Positions 1 to 8,963 of a stretch of 35,497 bases of DNA are shown here, piece after piece. Below the pieces are notes generated by a model. The model was not told where the DNA came from, did no database searches, and saw nothing but the letters and a program-made list of their open reading frames with translations. The stretch is from a virus: positions 1 through 35,497 of the IMG/VR virus record IMGVR_UViG_3300031885_000065; one strand, given 5' to 3'. Within the stretch, counting starts at the first letter, position 1; each line of letters starts with the position of its first letter. The position numbers and the translations under genes are program-made.

Positions 1-1
1 A

Positions 2-73
2 TTATTTTCTAAAATTTTTGAAACAAGACTTACTTCATTCGAAGATCAACTATCTAAATTTGAAACAATATAA
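2..73 (+). CDS. Partial CDS, C-terminal 23 residues only
   Basis: An open frame enters from the left edge and stops with TAA at 71-73. The visible tail reads LFSKIFETRL and ends KFETI. It is two bases upstream of the next start codon and in the same direction, so it is probably the preceding gene of the same operon. Too little is visible for a function. Confidence 0.55.
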   Translation, partial: LFSKIFETRLTSFEDQLSKFETI

Positions 74-75
74 TT

Positions 76-879
76 ATGAGTACAAATAAAATATCAATTA
101 TACTTCCTATTAAATCAGGAAGAGCAATAGCATTTGAAGATTTTTTCAATAAATGCATCCAATCAGTTAAACACCAAAAAGATTTTTTAGAAGAATTAAT
201 AATTGTTCACGGTAATGAAGACACTTTAATCTCATTTCTTTCTTCTTATGATTTTGAAGATTTAAATGTTCGTTTAGAGTCTTGGAATGAGTCACCTAAT
301 TTTGCAAGTCAAGTTAATCACGGTGTAAAAGTTTCTAACTCAAAATGGTGTTCAATTTTAGAATTTGACGACGAATACTCAAACATTTGGTTTAAAAACG
401 CATCTAAATATATGGATATTTATAACGATGTAGATGTTTTTCTACCAATAGTTGTTGATGTTGACGATAAGTTAGTTTTTGCGGGTTTTACAAATGAGGC
501 CACTTTTGCCGCAAATGTTTCTTCCGAGATTGGGATTTTGACAAATGAAACTTTACAAACCTTTCAAAACTTTCAAATTTCTGGTATGGTATTTAGTAAA
601 GATAAGTTTTTAGATATGGGTGGTTTAAAATCCAATCTTAAGTTGGTTTTTGGTTATGAATTATTTTTAAGACTTACACACAATTCTTTAAAAATAATGA
701 CTATTCCAAAAATTGGATACAAACACATGAATTTAAGAGAAGGTTCAATTTTTTGGAACTACAAAAATGGGGAAGAAAAAATGACACAGGAAGAAGCAAT
801 ATTTTGGATTGAATCAGCAAAGAAAGAATATTTCTACAACAATGACAGAGAAATAAAATATGAATCTCAAGAAATTTAA
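76..879 (+). CDS. Family 2-type glycosyltransferase (GT-A fold)
   Basis: This 267-aa protein probably transfers a sugar from a nucleotide-sugar donor. It opens with a GT2 strand (KISIILPI, residues 5-12), followed by IQSVKHQ, ELIIV and a region ending in a DXD-like acidic cluster, EFDDE, at 96-100; this is the usual order of donor- and metal-binding elements. There is no signal peptide or membrane segment, so it should act in the cytoplasm. Targets could be phage DNA bases, virion proteins or host polysaccharide; the sequence does not decide. The last base of its stop codon is the first base of the sigma factor start (TAATG), which implies translational coupling. Fold assignment is good, substrate unknown. 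Confidence 0.75.
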   Translation: MSTNKISIILPIKSGRAIAFEDFFNKCIQSVKHQKDFLEELIIVHGNEDTLISFLSSYDFEDLNVRLESWNESPNFASQVNHGVKVSNSKWCSILEFDDEYSNIWFKNASKYMDIYNDVDVFLPIVVDVDDKLVFAGFTNEATFAANVSSEIGILTNETLQTFQNFQISGMVFSKDKFLDMGGLKSNLKLVFGYELFLRLTHNSLKIMTIPKIGYKHMNLREGSIFWNYKNGEEKMTQEEAIFWIESAKKEYFYNNDREIKYESQEI

Positions 880-1622
880 TGTCTGAAAATGAAACGGATT
901 TAACTTTAGAAAAGAAAAAGAAAGGTAGAAAACCAACAACAAATAATTATTTTGATGAAAGAGAAGAAACTGCGGTAAGATCGTTTTTAGTTGCTGAAAC
1001 TCAAGAAGAAAAAAATAAGATTTACAATGAGTTTTTAAAAGAGCCTTTAGATAAAATGATATCCTCAATCATAAGAAGATATAAATTGTATAGGAGAGAT
1101 ATGAATTTTGAAGAGGTTCATACTGACACACACTCTTTTCTTATGACCAAAATTGATAAGTTCAAGCCTTCAAAAGAAAAGAAGGCTTATTCTTATTTTG
1201 GTACAATTTGTAAGAATTATCTTATGGGTCAAATCATGAAAGACCAAAAAGAAATGAATCGAAAAATTTCTTATGAAGACATATCTTATGATTTGTCAAA
1301 TAGGCCTGATTTTTCTTACACTATAGATGAAGACGATATGACCTCAGAAATTATAATAAAAAAATTTTTAGAAAAATTAAAAGTAGACTTAGACGAATCT
1401 ATCATTAATGAAGACGAAAAAAAATTAGGATCCGCAATTTACGACTTATTTGAAAATTACAGTTTAATTTTTCCTGACAGTAATAACAACAAGTTTAATA
1501 AAAACATAATACTTTTTGAACTTCGTGAAATGACGAATCTTTCAACAAAAGAAATTAGGATATCAATCAAAAAGTTTAAAAAGTTGTATTTTGATTTAGT
1601 CCAAGAAATATTAAAAGACTAA
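879..1622 (+). CDS. Late-transcription sigma factor (T4 gp55-like)
   Basis: A 247-aa sigma-70-type protein. After a basic N terminus, residues about 45-125 resemble sigma region 2: a helical stretch (SSIIRRYKLYRRDMNFEEV), then FLMTKIDKFKPSKEKKAYSYFGTICKNYLM, split here as the K-I-D-K-F-x-P motif and the Y-F-x-T-I-x-K-N-Y-L motif that bind the -10 element and core polymerase. The C-terminal half has a helical LSTKEIRISIKKFKKLY segment that may serve as a region 4 substitute. T4-type phages use such a protein to direct host RNA polymerase to late promoters. The TATTTAT boxes in front of most virion genes here are the likely targets; that link is inference. Confidence 0.8.
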   Translation: MSENETDLTLEKKKKGRKPTTNNYFDEREETAVRSFLVAETQEEKNKIYNEFLKEPLDKMISSIIRRYKLYRRDMNFEEVHTDTHSFLMTKIDKFKPSKEKKAYSYFGTICKNYLMGQIMKDQKEMNRKISYEDISYDLSNRPDFSYTIDEDDMTSEIIIKKFLEKLKVDLDESIINEDEKKLGSAIYDLFENYSLIFPDSNNNKFNKNIILFELREMTNLSTKEIRISIKKFKKLYFDLVQEILKD

Positions 1623-1630
1623 TATTTATA
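1623..1630 (+). promoter_or_regulatory. Putative late promoter box
   Basis: TATTTATA lies between the sigma gene stop and the ATG at 1634, leaving only 3 nt before the start codon. Confidence 0.5.
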
Positions 1631-1633
1631 GGT

Positions 1634-2005
1634 ATGCCAAGACCAACAAAAAAAGAAATTAATCTAAGTAAAGAGTCAATGTTATCTCTAATGCAAGAGA
1701 TTTATAATGAACTTGTTGAGCAAAGAAATACCGCAATAAGAATTCAAAATAAAATGTTGACAATGATGAAAGAACCTGAGGATATGACACTTATTGGTCC
1801 TGTAATCGAAAAACAACAAAAAATTATTAACGACTGTGTTGAAAAAAAATTAACTCTGTCTAAATTGCAGTCGAGTATTTGGCAAAAAAGTAGTGAAAAA
1901 GAACAAGATTTTACTTTATCTGATTTGGATATTAATGATGAGACATTTCAAAATTTACTAAAAAAGGATGTAGAAAGCGATGGTAAATATAAAATGACAA
2001 AATAA
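1634..2005 (+). CDS. Hypothetical helical protein
   Basis: A 123-aa charged protein, predicted by composition to be almost wholly helical, with heptad-like stretches (LSKESMLSLMQEIYNELVEQ and VIEKQQKIINDCVEKKLTL). The N terminus MPRPTKKEINLSKES is basic. It sits between the late sigma gene and a large structural gene, with its own TATTTATA box 3 nt before the ATG. I do not recognise the family. A small tail- or baseplate-assembly protein is plausible from position only. Confidence 0.65.
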   Translation: MPRPTKKEINLSKESMLSLMQEIYNELVEQRNTAIRIQNKMLTMMKEPEDMTLIGPVIEKQQKIINDCVEKKLTLSKLQSSIWQKSSEKEQDFTLSDLDINDETFQNLLKKDVESDGKYKMTK

Positions 2006-2011
2006 TTTTTT

Positions 2012-3955
2012 ATGGCCATAGATGTAAACAAGGATGTACAGGACATTTCAAAAACCATAACTGGTTACCAACAATATAAAGAATTCAAACAAAGTTATGA
2101 CGAATTAAAAAAAATTGGAGGAACCTCATTTGAGGAAGACAAAAAGAAAATTGTTAAACAGTTAGATAAGTACAATAGAAAGAAAAATAAACAAGATAAT
2201 ACTTGTACTCCATTCTTAGAACATTTAGTAAAACAACTACAAAAATTAAAAGGATCAGGATTAGACACTGACAAATTTGTAAAAAAAATATATTTAGATT
2301 CTTTAAAAGAAACAAAAAAAGGAATTCCTGAGTTATTAGTGGAGTTAACTAAAGAATTTTTAAACTGCGGTGAAAATCAAGCCTACAATTTTAATACATC
2401 ATTTTATATACCTGTTTCCGAAATTGATCTTTTTGGTGTCCTACAAACATCACCAACAGACAGAATAGGTAAATTTTTTTATGAGCAAAAACCTGAGGAT
2501 TTTCAACTATATTCATCAGATCCAACTAATGAACCATTTTCTATGAATAGGGAGTTGTATAAAAGAACTCAAAATTTAAATCAATCGTTTTCATCCACTG
2601 CCGGTAGTAACTATATCGGTACATCATTACAAAATTTAATTGATATAACATATGTTGAAACTTATGTTGATCCTATAACTGTCCAACCAATACAAGGTAG
2701 TTTTTTTAAAATTGATTTAAAACCAAGACAAACATTCCCAACCGTTGACGAATTTTTAAATGATTATTATTCGTCTATTAATGTTTTAGAAATTAAAACA
2801 TTATTCACATATTTAGTCGATTTAACAACTGGTGCAATTTCTTTTGCTCAAAATGAGGGAAAATCCAAATTAGATTCGTTACAAAAAGTTATGGCAATAA
2901 ACAAAAGAATTTCTTGTTTATGTTCCGACACAAAAAAAGAAATTTCAGTAAATAGTAACGCTAAAATTTCCGAAATTGATAATACCACAGATTCTTTTTT
3001 TGAATTAACCGATGTTGAATTAAGAATTATTGAACAAAACATATCAAATATAAAAAAAGGAGTTATTGAATTTGAGGATTGTGATAATGTACAAGTTCCT
3101 TTAAATGTTGACGCAACTTTAGTTGCTTTAGATAATTTAACTTATAATGAAGACACTAACAATCAAAATGAAATTGAAGATGCTTTGAATATTCTATACC
3201 CAACTAGTGATCAAACATTCAAACCTTCGCTAGATAAGGGATTTTTAGAACAATTCTTAAACGCTATGGCGGCATCAGTACTTTCACCAAAAACTATTTT
3301 ACCATTTTTAACAATGGCATATGCGACTAATCAACCAATACCTGCCGGCGTAAATAACATTTTAAAATTTTCAAAAGATTATAGAAATTTTTACACAACA
3401 TTTATCTCAAGACTTTTGGCTCAATTAACAGGAAAAGTATTCAAATATTTAACTAAAGAAATTATAAAATTAACCAAATTTATAAACTCAGATATTGTTA
3501 CAGAAAAAAGAAATAAAATAACAAAAATAATTTTAGCAATAATTGCTTTAATTGGAGCGCCTCTTAACTCTATTTTGAACTTTCAGGAATGTAAGTCATG
3601 TATTGATGAATTATTAAGATTACTCAACTTGGCCGTAAATGCCTCAAGGGCAAAAATACTACAAGTTGGTGGTGAAATACCTCTACCACTTTTATTGGCA
3701 TCAAAAGCATTAGCCGGATATTCTTCAACAAGAGCGTTCATGAACACTATGGAAAACCTTGAGGCAATAGGAGTACCTGTTGGTCCTATGCCGGACGGTA
3801 GTCCAAATAAATTTGTGGCGTCCATGTATGCGATTATTGAAGGTCAAGAAAGAGAAAATATCCAAAATGGAAAACTCGCAGCTGGTGTTCCACCATTAAC
3901 AGTATTACCAATAGGGTTAACAATACCAGCAAGTGCATATGGAAAATCATTTTGA
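2012..3955 (+). CDS. Large virion structural protein, probably baseplate or tail
   Basis: This 647-aa protein is unrecognised but clearly real: intact frame, tight spacing to both neighbours, same operon as the hub-like gene at 4172. The N-terminal 130 residues are lysine-rich and helical; the centre (about 140-260) is Asp/Asn/Thr-rich beta-like sequence with FYIPVSEIDLFG; the C-terminal 200 residues contain hydrophobic helices, including IILAIIALIGAPL at about 508-520 and LLLASKALAGYSS. The end is Gly/Pro-rich. The hydrophobic helix resembles a buried or membrane-interacting segment in a tail protein, but there is no signal peptide. The next gene starts inside its last 17 bases. Confidence 0.7.
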   Translation: MAIDVNKDVQDISKTITGYQQYKEFKQSYDELKKIGGTSFEEDKKKIVKQLDKYNRKKNKQDNTCTPFLEHLVKQLQKLKGSGLDTDKFVKKIYLDSLKETKKGIPELLVELTKEFLNCGENQAYNFNTSFYIPVSEIDLFGVLQTSPTDRIGKFFYEQKPEDFQLYSSDPTNEPFSMNRELYKRTQNLNQSFSSTAGSNYIGTSLQNLIDITYVETYVDPITVQPIQGSFFKIDLKPRQTFPTVDEFLNDYYSSINVLEIKTLFTYLVDLTTGAISFAQNEGKSKLDSLQKVMAINKRISCLCSDTKKEISVNSNAKISEIDNTTDSFFELTDVELRIIEQNISNIKKGVIEFEDCDNVQVPLNVDATLVALDNLTYNEDTNNQNEIEDALNILYPTSDQTFKPSLDKGFLEQFLNAMAASVLSPKTILPFLTMAYATNQPIPAGVNNILKFSKDYRNFYTTFISRLLAQLTGKVFKYLTKEIIKLTKFINSDIVTEKRNKITKIILAIIALIGAPLNSILNFQECKSCIDELLRLLNLAVNASRAKILQVGGEIPLPLLLASKALAGYSSTRAFMNTMENLEAIGVPVGPMPDGSPNKFVASMYAIIEGQERENIQNGKLAAGVPPLTVLPIGLTIPASAYGKSF

Positions 3956-4175
3956 TTTAGATAAGAAAAGAGTCCAAGCGGAGGAAATCTTAAAGATTAT
4001 TAAAGATTATAAAGAAAAATCCAATAAGGATTTACATACAGCTATGGAGTTTATTAATGAAGACTTTAAAGTTACAAAAGAATCTATAATTAAATTAACG
4101 CACCATTTAGACTCGTTAGAAAATACTTATAATTTAATACATAAAGAATATACCGAAAGGATTAAATCAAAATGA
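3939..4175 (+). CDS. Small coiled-coil protein
   Basis: A 78-aa helical protein starting MENHFDLDKKRVQAEEILK, with regular heptads through LTHHLDSLENTYNLIHKEY. I place the start at the ATG at 3939 rather than the in-frame GTG at 3933. It overlaps the end of the upstream structural gene, and its stop overlaps the downstream ATG (ATGA at 4172), so the three genes are translationally coupled. Such small coiled coils often act as baseplate chaperones or connectors; no family is recognised. Confidence 0.65.
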   Translation: MENHFDLDKKRVQAEEILKIIKDYKEKSNKDLHTAMEFINEDFKVTKESIIKLTHHLDSLENTYNLIHKEYTERIKSK

Positions 4176-5722
4176 GTGAATTAAAAGTAATATTTCAAGG
4201 ATATGTGATTAACAATCAAGATCCTTTGATGTTGGGTCGTATTAGAGCGGTACCAATTGAAGAAACTGAATCCGCTCTTTTACCTGATAATTGGAACCCT
4301 GAAAAAGATATATGGACTGAAAGAGATCCATTAATTTATTTACCGTTACTTCCATACTATTTGAGTCAAGTACCAAAAGAAAACGAATATATTCATATAT
4401 TCTATTACAACACAAGTCAAGTTGTAGACAATACTAAATTTTACATTCAAGGGCCAATTACAAGACCACAAAATAATGGTTTTGAAAACTGGCACAATTC
4501 AGAATCAATGTTAGCTAGTGGTACATTCTTAAAACAGGCAAATAATATTAAAGACCCTTTAAGTTTTGAAATTAAAGGTCAGGCTAATGGAATTTACCCG
4601 GAACCAGGGGATAACTCTTTATTGGGTAGAGGTACCGCAGATGTTATTGTAAAAGAAGATGAGATTTTAATAAGGGCAGGAAAAAACATCAAAACTCAAA
4701 CCGCAGGATTTAATTTACCAAACCCAAGGCAAAACAGAAGTTTTCTTCAGTTATCAAGTTTTTCTTTAGAAAGAAAAAAGTTAGATGATTTAAAAAAAAC
4801 TTTATTCTCATCAAAATCTCAATTAGTTAAAAAATTAATTGAGTGGGAGATTACAAATGAATTCCAAACTACAGGACCAACTCCAAATGGTGGGGTAACA
4901 GCCACAACAGTATATAACGGAAATATTAAATTATATTCTTTATTACCTAAAGATCAGACCAAATCTACGGAGATTAATATGAACACCCCTTTGGACGCTT
5001 ATAAAAGTGGTCCTGAATATACTTTAGAATTTACAAGTAAAACAAAAGATGATAGTATTAAATTAATTAATCAATTCATTGGTGGAGTCAATAAAGGTAA
5101 AATCACTATTGAGGGTTATACCCAATACCCTTTTGAAAATGACACAAAATTAGAAAAACAATTTCCATTTTATTTTAGACCTACCTATAATAATATAAGC
5201 AAACTTTCGTCAACGGCAGCCACAGAATATAATATGGTAAATGACTTCTTTAAGAAAGTTAAATTATTACCATCAGATAGACAATTTGGAAGTGCGTTAG
5301 TTTGGGCTCAAAATGTTATTGGACAACAATTAGTAAAAGAAACAATAACACTAAAACAGATTGTTTATAATCAAAAACCTGTAACTTACGGAACTATGGC
5401 TGGTGATTTTTTATACCTATTATCTCACAAAACGGACATTCCATCTAAGTCAAAAATTAATTTATTACCAAGAGATACTTTATATGGGATTACCCAAGAT
5501 TATTTTGTAAACAATGTGTTACCAAATACTGATCCTATGGTAAGAGGTAATGAATTAATGAAACTTCTTAAGTTGATTGTAAAGTTTTTAAGATCTCATG
5601 TACATAACCCAAATGAAGCCCCAATACCTATTGGAACAGATGGTACAAGTATAGATAATATTCAAAAAATACTCGATGATGCGGACAATTCAATTTTAAA
5701 TCAAAATATTAGAATTAATTGA
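4172..5722 (+). CDS. Baseplate hub-like protein with N-terminal OB-fold (gp5/VgrG-like)
   Basis: A 516-aa protein. The N terminus (KVIFQGYVINNQDPLMLGRI, then RAVPIEE) matches the start of phage hub OB-fold domains, where a G-R-I/V-x-V strand follows a short D-P-x-x-L-G turn. Residues about 60-115 continue with EYIHIFYYN and FYIQGPI, typical of that fold. The C terminus has a His-rich turn, SHVHNPNEAPIPIG (about 475-488), as found near the ends of phage spike and hub domains. No lysozyme motif is visible, unlike T4 gp5; the wall-degrading activity may be supplied by the hydrolase at 33472. Role in the tail tip is inferred. Confidence 0.5.
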   Translation: MSELKVIFQGYVINNQDPLMLGRIRAVPIEETESALLPDNWNPEKDIWTERDPLIYLPLLPYYLSQVPKENEYIHIFYYNTSQVVDNTKFYIQGPITRPQNNGFENWHNSESMLASGTFLKQANNIKDPLSFEIKGQANGIYPEPGDNSLLGRGTADVIVKEDEILIRAGKNIKTQTAGFNLPNPRQNRSFLQLSSFSLERKKLDDLKKTLFSSKSQLVKKLIEWEITNEFQTTGPTPNGGVTATTVYNGNIKLYSLLPKDQTKSTEINMNTPLDAYKSGPEYTLEFTSKTKDDSIKLINQFIGGVNKGKITIEGYTQYPFENDTKLEKQFPFYFRPTYNNISKLSSTAATEYNMVNDFFKKVKLLPSDRQFGSALVWAQNVIGQQLVKETITLKQIVYNQKPVTYGTMAGDFLYLLSHKTDIPSKSKINLLPRDTLYGITQDYFVNNVLPNTDPMVRGNELMKLLKLIVKFLRSHVHNPNEAPIPIGTDGTSIDNIQKILDDADNSILNQNIRIN

Positions 5723-5730
5723 TATTTATT
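5723..5730 (+). promoter_or_regulatory. Putative late promoter box
   Basis: TATTTATT immediately after the hub gene stop, 12 nt before the ATG at 5743. Confidence 0.5.
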
Positions 5731-5742
5731 AAATAAAAGTGA

Positions 5743-7212
5743 ATGTCAATTAATAACTCTTATTTTAATAGAAATAACACAATCATTTACCAAGATTATG
5801 CAAATACAGGAAGAAATCCCGTTATGCAACTATTTTATGGTGATGGAGGTATTTCCAATCCCATAGGTTATTCAAGATTTATCTTTGATTTAGACTTAAC
5901 TTTTTTAAAAGAAAAAGTTGCTGAAGGCATTATTTCTTTGAATTGTGGTGTTAGTGGAATGAATCATAAGTTAAAGATGACAAATACCTCAACATTCAAT
6001 CAAGATTTGTTAAATACATCAATGCCAGATGGAAGTTTAAGGGCAACTTCGTTTGATCTTATTCTTTTTAGAATTCCTCAATTTGATTTTGACCCAAATC
6101 AACCACAATATTGGGATGAAGGTGTTGGTTATGATTTTTCAGATTATGGAGACCCATTTGAATTTAATAAAGCTTATTCAGACAGACCTTCAAATTGGTA
6201 TCAAACAACAACAATTAAAAATTGGCAAGTCCCTGGTATATACAATAATGAAAATTTGGGCCCTGTTCCCTATTCGGCAATTACAATAGTTGACATTCAA
6301 CATTTTGAATTTGGTAATGAAAATATTGAATTTGATATGACAAATGAAATCAATCAAATTCTTAGTGGATCTTTTATTAACCCCGCTGGATGGGGTATTG
6401 CATATCTTCCTCAGGTTGAGAATTTAATTGGCACAACAGGAACATACTCAGTAGGATTTTTTACACGACATACTCAAACATTTTATGAGCCTTACCTGTT
6501 AACAACATATGATGATTTAATCGAAGACGATAGAAATAATTTTACTTTAGGTAAATCTAACAAATTATATCTATACATCTATGAAGATGGGGATTTTCAA
6601 AACTTGGATCAAAATCCTACAGTTACAATTTCTGATTCATCAGGTACCCCAATTGTGGGACTTCAAAACCTACCATCATGTTTAAGAACAAAAGGTGTAT
6701 ATGAAATTACATTACCCCCACTTACAGGTTATAAAACTCCCTGTATGTTTACGGACACATGGTCAAATTTAATATTAAATGGTTTTACATTACCAAACCA
6801 AATAAATGAATTTACGGTATACCCTATTAAAAAATCCATACAAATTGGAACAAATACAAACGATCCTTTTCAATACGGATTTAGTTATTACGGATTAAAA
6901 CAAAATGAACAAATATTAAACACCGAATTAAGAAAAGTTGGTGTAATAATCAAACAAGCTTATACAACAAACAAACAGTTACCAAATATTAATGGCCAAT
7001 ATAGAGTTTATGTTAAGGAAGGCACAACAGAGGTAATTGTTCAAGATTGGACAAAGTTAAATAGAACGCCTAATGAGTACTATTTTATCTTCGATACAAG
7101 AGATAAAATACCTAACGAATATTTTGTTGACATCAAAGTAACTACATCAGGACAGGTTAATGTTTATAAACAACAAATTAATTTCATGATTGTTAATCAG
7201 AAAGTTGAATAA
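5743..7212 (+). CDS. Beta-rich tail or baseplate structural protein
   Basis: A 489-aa protein rich in Asn, Tyr, Thr and aromatic residues and low in Lys/Glu runs, the composition of an extracellular virion protein. The first 240 residues (YSRFIFDLDL, then FDMTNEINQILSG, AGWGIAYLPQVEN and FFTRHTQTFYEPYLLTTY) resemble the DNRLRE-like beta-sandwich layout seen in adhesins and fibres. The C-terminal half has repeated beta-strand segments such as YRVYVKEGTTEVIVQDW. No secretion signal, as expected for a virion protein. It is likely a host-contacting or baseplate-wedge component; the fold call is tentative. Confidence 0.6.
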   Translation: MSINNSYFNRNNTIIYQDYANTGRNPVMQLFYGDGGISNPIGYSRFIFDLDLTFLKEKVAEGIISLNCGVSGMNHKLKMTNTSTFNQDLLNTSMPDGSLRATSFDLILFRIPQFDFDPNQPQYWDEGVGYDFSDYGDPFEFNKAYSDRPSNWYQTTTIKNWQVPGIYNNENLGPVPYSAITIVDIQHFEFGNENIEFDMTNEINQILSGSFINPAGWGIAYLPQVENLIGTTGTYSVGFFTRHTQTFYEPYLLTTYDDLIEDDRNNFTLGKSNKLYLYIYEDGDFQNLDQNPTVTISDSSGTPIVGLQNLPSCLRTKGVYEITLPPLTGYKTPCMFTDTWSNLILNGFTLPNQINEFTVYPIKKSIQIGTNTNDPFQYGFSYYGLKQNEQILNTELRKVGVIIKQAYTTNKQLPNINGQYRVYVKEGTTEVIVQDWTKLNRTPNEYYFIFDTRDKIPNEYFVDIKVTTSGQVNVYKQQINFMIVNQKVE

Positions 7213-7217
7213 GATAG

Positions 7218-7225
7218 TATTTATA
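7218..7225 (+). promoter_or_regulatory. Putative late promoter box
   Basis: GTATTTATA box, 11 nt before the ATG at 7237. Confidence 0.5.
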
Positions 7226-7236
7226 AAGAAAAAGAT

Positions 7237-7995
7237 ATGCCAAATTATATTATAAATGAATGTATAACTAATGATGTATACATTCTTTCTGCAGTAACAT
7301 TAACTTCGGGAGCCACAGTAGAGTTCGGTATTAGCGAGACTCCATTTTGTGGTACTGTTGGGGCAGTAACATTGAGTGCTGAAACTCTAAATATAAACTT
7401 TGTTAAACTATATGACGATTGTTGTGCGTGTTTAGAAGGTGATGGTAGAGAGTCATTAAATTTTCATTTTATACGATGTGGTACAGATGAAGATATTTCT
7501 ATAGAAGCAACTAACTTTTGTAGTGAATATGGTGTTCCTACAACAGGTCTTACTTATGAAATACAATTTAGTTCTGGAACACCATTTTGTGCTACTTTTG
7601 AGGGATTAAGTGATTCAGGAACAACAAATTATTTTTACGTTTCAGGATCCTTTTCGGGTTGCGAAGATTGTGAAGAAGTACCGCCGACACCAACCCCTAC
7701 ACCTACAGTAACACCAACAAACACACCAAGTGTTACCCCAACTAAAACGGTTACCCCAACGGTTACCCCAACAAAAACGGTAACACCAACAGTAACACCA
7801 ACAAATACACCTACACCATCTTTTACACCTAATTACACATATTCTTCAGGTACTGAATATGTTGATTGTGTTATTTGTGACACTGTGGCAACAACTGTCA
7901 ATGTACCACACCCTGTGGCAGTTAATAACCAAGGAAATGCAGTTGTTCAACTTGGAGCGGTTACTTTAGGTGGACCTAACGGATTAAATAATTAA
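7237..7995 (+). CDS. Cys-rich virion protein with Pro/Thr repeat stalk
   Basis: A 252-aa protein with three parts. Residues 1-148 are beta-like and Cys-rich (DDCCACLEGDGRE, GCEDCEEV). Residues about 149-195 form an extended Pro-Thr stalk of repeated T-P-T and TVTP units. The C-terminal about 55 residues (YVDCVICDTVATTVNV onward) form a small head. A rigid Pro/Thr stalk between two small domains is typical of surface fibres or decoration proteins, and Thr-rich stalks can be glycosylated; the glycosyltransferase at 76 is a possible partner (inference). The underlying DNA is a degenerate tandem repeat, a hot spot for length change. Confidence 0.6.
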   Translation: MPNYIINECITNDVYILSAVTLTSGATVEFGISETPFCGTVGAVTLSAETLNINFVKLYDDCCACLEGDGRESLNFHFIRCGTDEDISIEATNFCSEYGVPTTGLTYEIQFSSGTPFCATFEGLSDSGTTNYFYVSGSFSGCEDCEEVPPTPTPTPTVTPTNTPSVTPTKTVTPTVTPTKTVTPTVTPTNTPTPSFTPNYTYSSGTEYVDCVICDTVATTVNVPHPVAVNNQGNAVVQLGAVTLGGPNGLNN

Positions 7996-7999
7996 TAAT

Positions 8000-8467
8000 A
8001 TGAGAAATTTAGATTCAATTATAAGGAAAGTAATTAGAGAGACTCACGAAGAAAACTCTCAGAGATATATGTTTTTTTCTAATTTAGAACAAATGAGAAG
8101 ACAATGTGATATATTATTAGATATGGACCACGATATGATTGAGTCTATATTAGATAATGGACATGATTGGGCTCAAGACCATATTTCTGAATCTAAAAAT
8201 AATATGGATCAGGTATTTGATTTCTTAATGAATGAATCAAAAAAAGACGGTATGGAAATGTCTATGAATATGGATAATGAAGATATGGTCATGGCAGAAA
8301 GTAAGAAAAAAACAGGAACCCCACTTTGTGCTCGTGGTAAAGCATCTGCCAAATCTAAATACGATGTTTATCCTTCGGCATATGCTAATGGACATGCTGT
8401 TCAAGTATGTAAAGGTAAAATCAAAGGTCTTGACGGTAAAAAACACTGTTCAGGAGCTTATTGTTAA
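8000..8467 (+). CDS. Small Cys/Lys-rich protein with capsid-targeting-like leader
   Basis: A 155-aa protein. Its first 14 residues, MRNLDSIIRKVIRE, nearly match those of the gene starting at 9704 on the other strand and end in I-R-E before Thr, the I/L-x-E cleavage rule of T4-type prohead proteases. The middle is Met/Asp-rich and helical. The C terminus (KKKTGTPLCARGKASAKSKY, then YPSAYANGHAVQVCKGK) is basic with four cysteines; similar Y-P-S-A-Y-A-N-G tails occur in many large viruses. My reading is an internal head protein whose leader is removed after packaging. Function unproven. Confidence 0.65.
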   Translation: MRNLDSIIRKVIRETHEENSQRYMFFSNLEQMRRQCDILLDMDHDMIESILDNGHDWAQDHISESKNNMDQVFDFLMNESKKDGMEMSMNMDNEDMVMAESKKKTGTPLCARGKASAKSKYDVYPSAYANGHAVQVCKGKIKGLDGKKHCSGAYC

Positions 8468-8504
8468 TTTTTTTAAAATTTTTTTTTTATTCAAATAATT
8501 TATA

Positions 8505-8512
8505 TATATTTG
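8505..8512 (+). promoter_or_regulatory. Host-type promoter -7 element
   Basis: TATATTTG matches the Bacteroidota -7 consensus TAnnTTTG exactly and ends 22 nt before the ATG at 8535. The -33 position is only a T-run, so this is a half-strength match. Confidence 0.4.
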
Positions 8513-8534
8513 TACAAACAAACAATATATAGAT

Positions 8535-8963
8535 ATGAAAAACAAAATAAAAAGATTCTTAAGTAGATTAAAACTTAAATTTTATATTTGGTCAAAAAAA
8601 TCTTCAAATATTATACCAACTTATCAAAATGAAATCCTATCATATGAAAAGACGTGTTTTAAAATATGTCTTAAAATAATTCAACATAAAGATACGGAAT
8701 TTATGATTGCCCCAATGTCTGATAAACGTTATCTTAAAAATGACGATATGAAAATTTTCATAACAATGACAGATCATAGAGTTGAGATCACTAATCACGT
8801 TTATAATTATAATGTTAAACTACATGATAGGGATTGGGAAAGATTAACATATATTTTTGATCTTGAGGCAGATAAGAGAAGACTTAATTATGAGGGTGAG
8901 GTTAATTCACAAATCACTAACTCTCTACACAATATCTTAGACCGAGTTTCTAATTTCGATTAA
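8535..8963 (+). CDS. Hypothetical protein
   Basis: A 142-aa protein with a strongly basic N terminus (KNKIKRFLSRLKLKFYIWSK), followed by a mixed alpha/beta domain (MKIFITMTDHRVEITNHVYN, WERLTYIFDLEADKRR). I do not recognise it. It has a TATATTTG host-type element instead of a late box, suggesting expression earlier than the surrounding virion genes. Its 3' end overlaps the convergent gene at 8937 by 27 bp. Confidence 0.65.
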   Translation: MKNKIKRFLSRLKLKFYIWSKKSSNIIPTYQNEILSYEKTCFKICLKIIQHKDTEFMIAPMSDKRYLKNDDMKIFITMTDHRVEITNHVYNYNVKLHDRDWERLTYIFDLEADKRRLNYEGEVNSQITNSLHNILDRVSNFD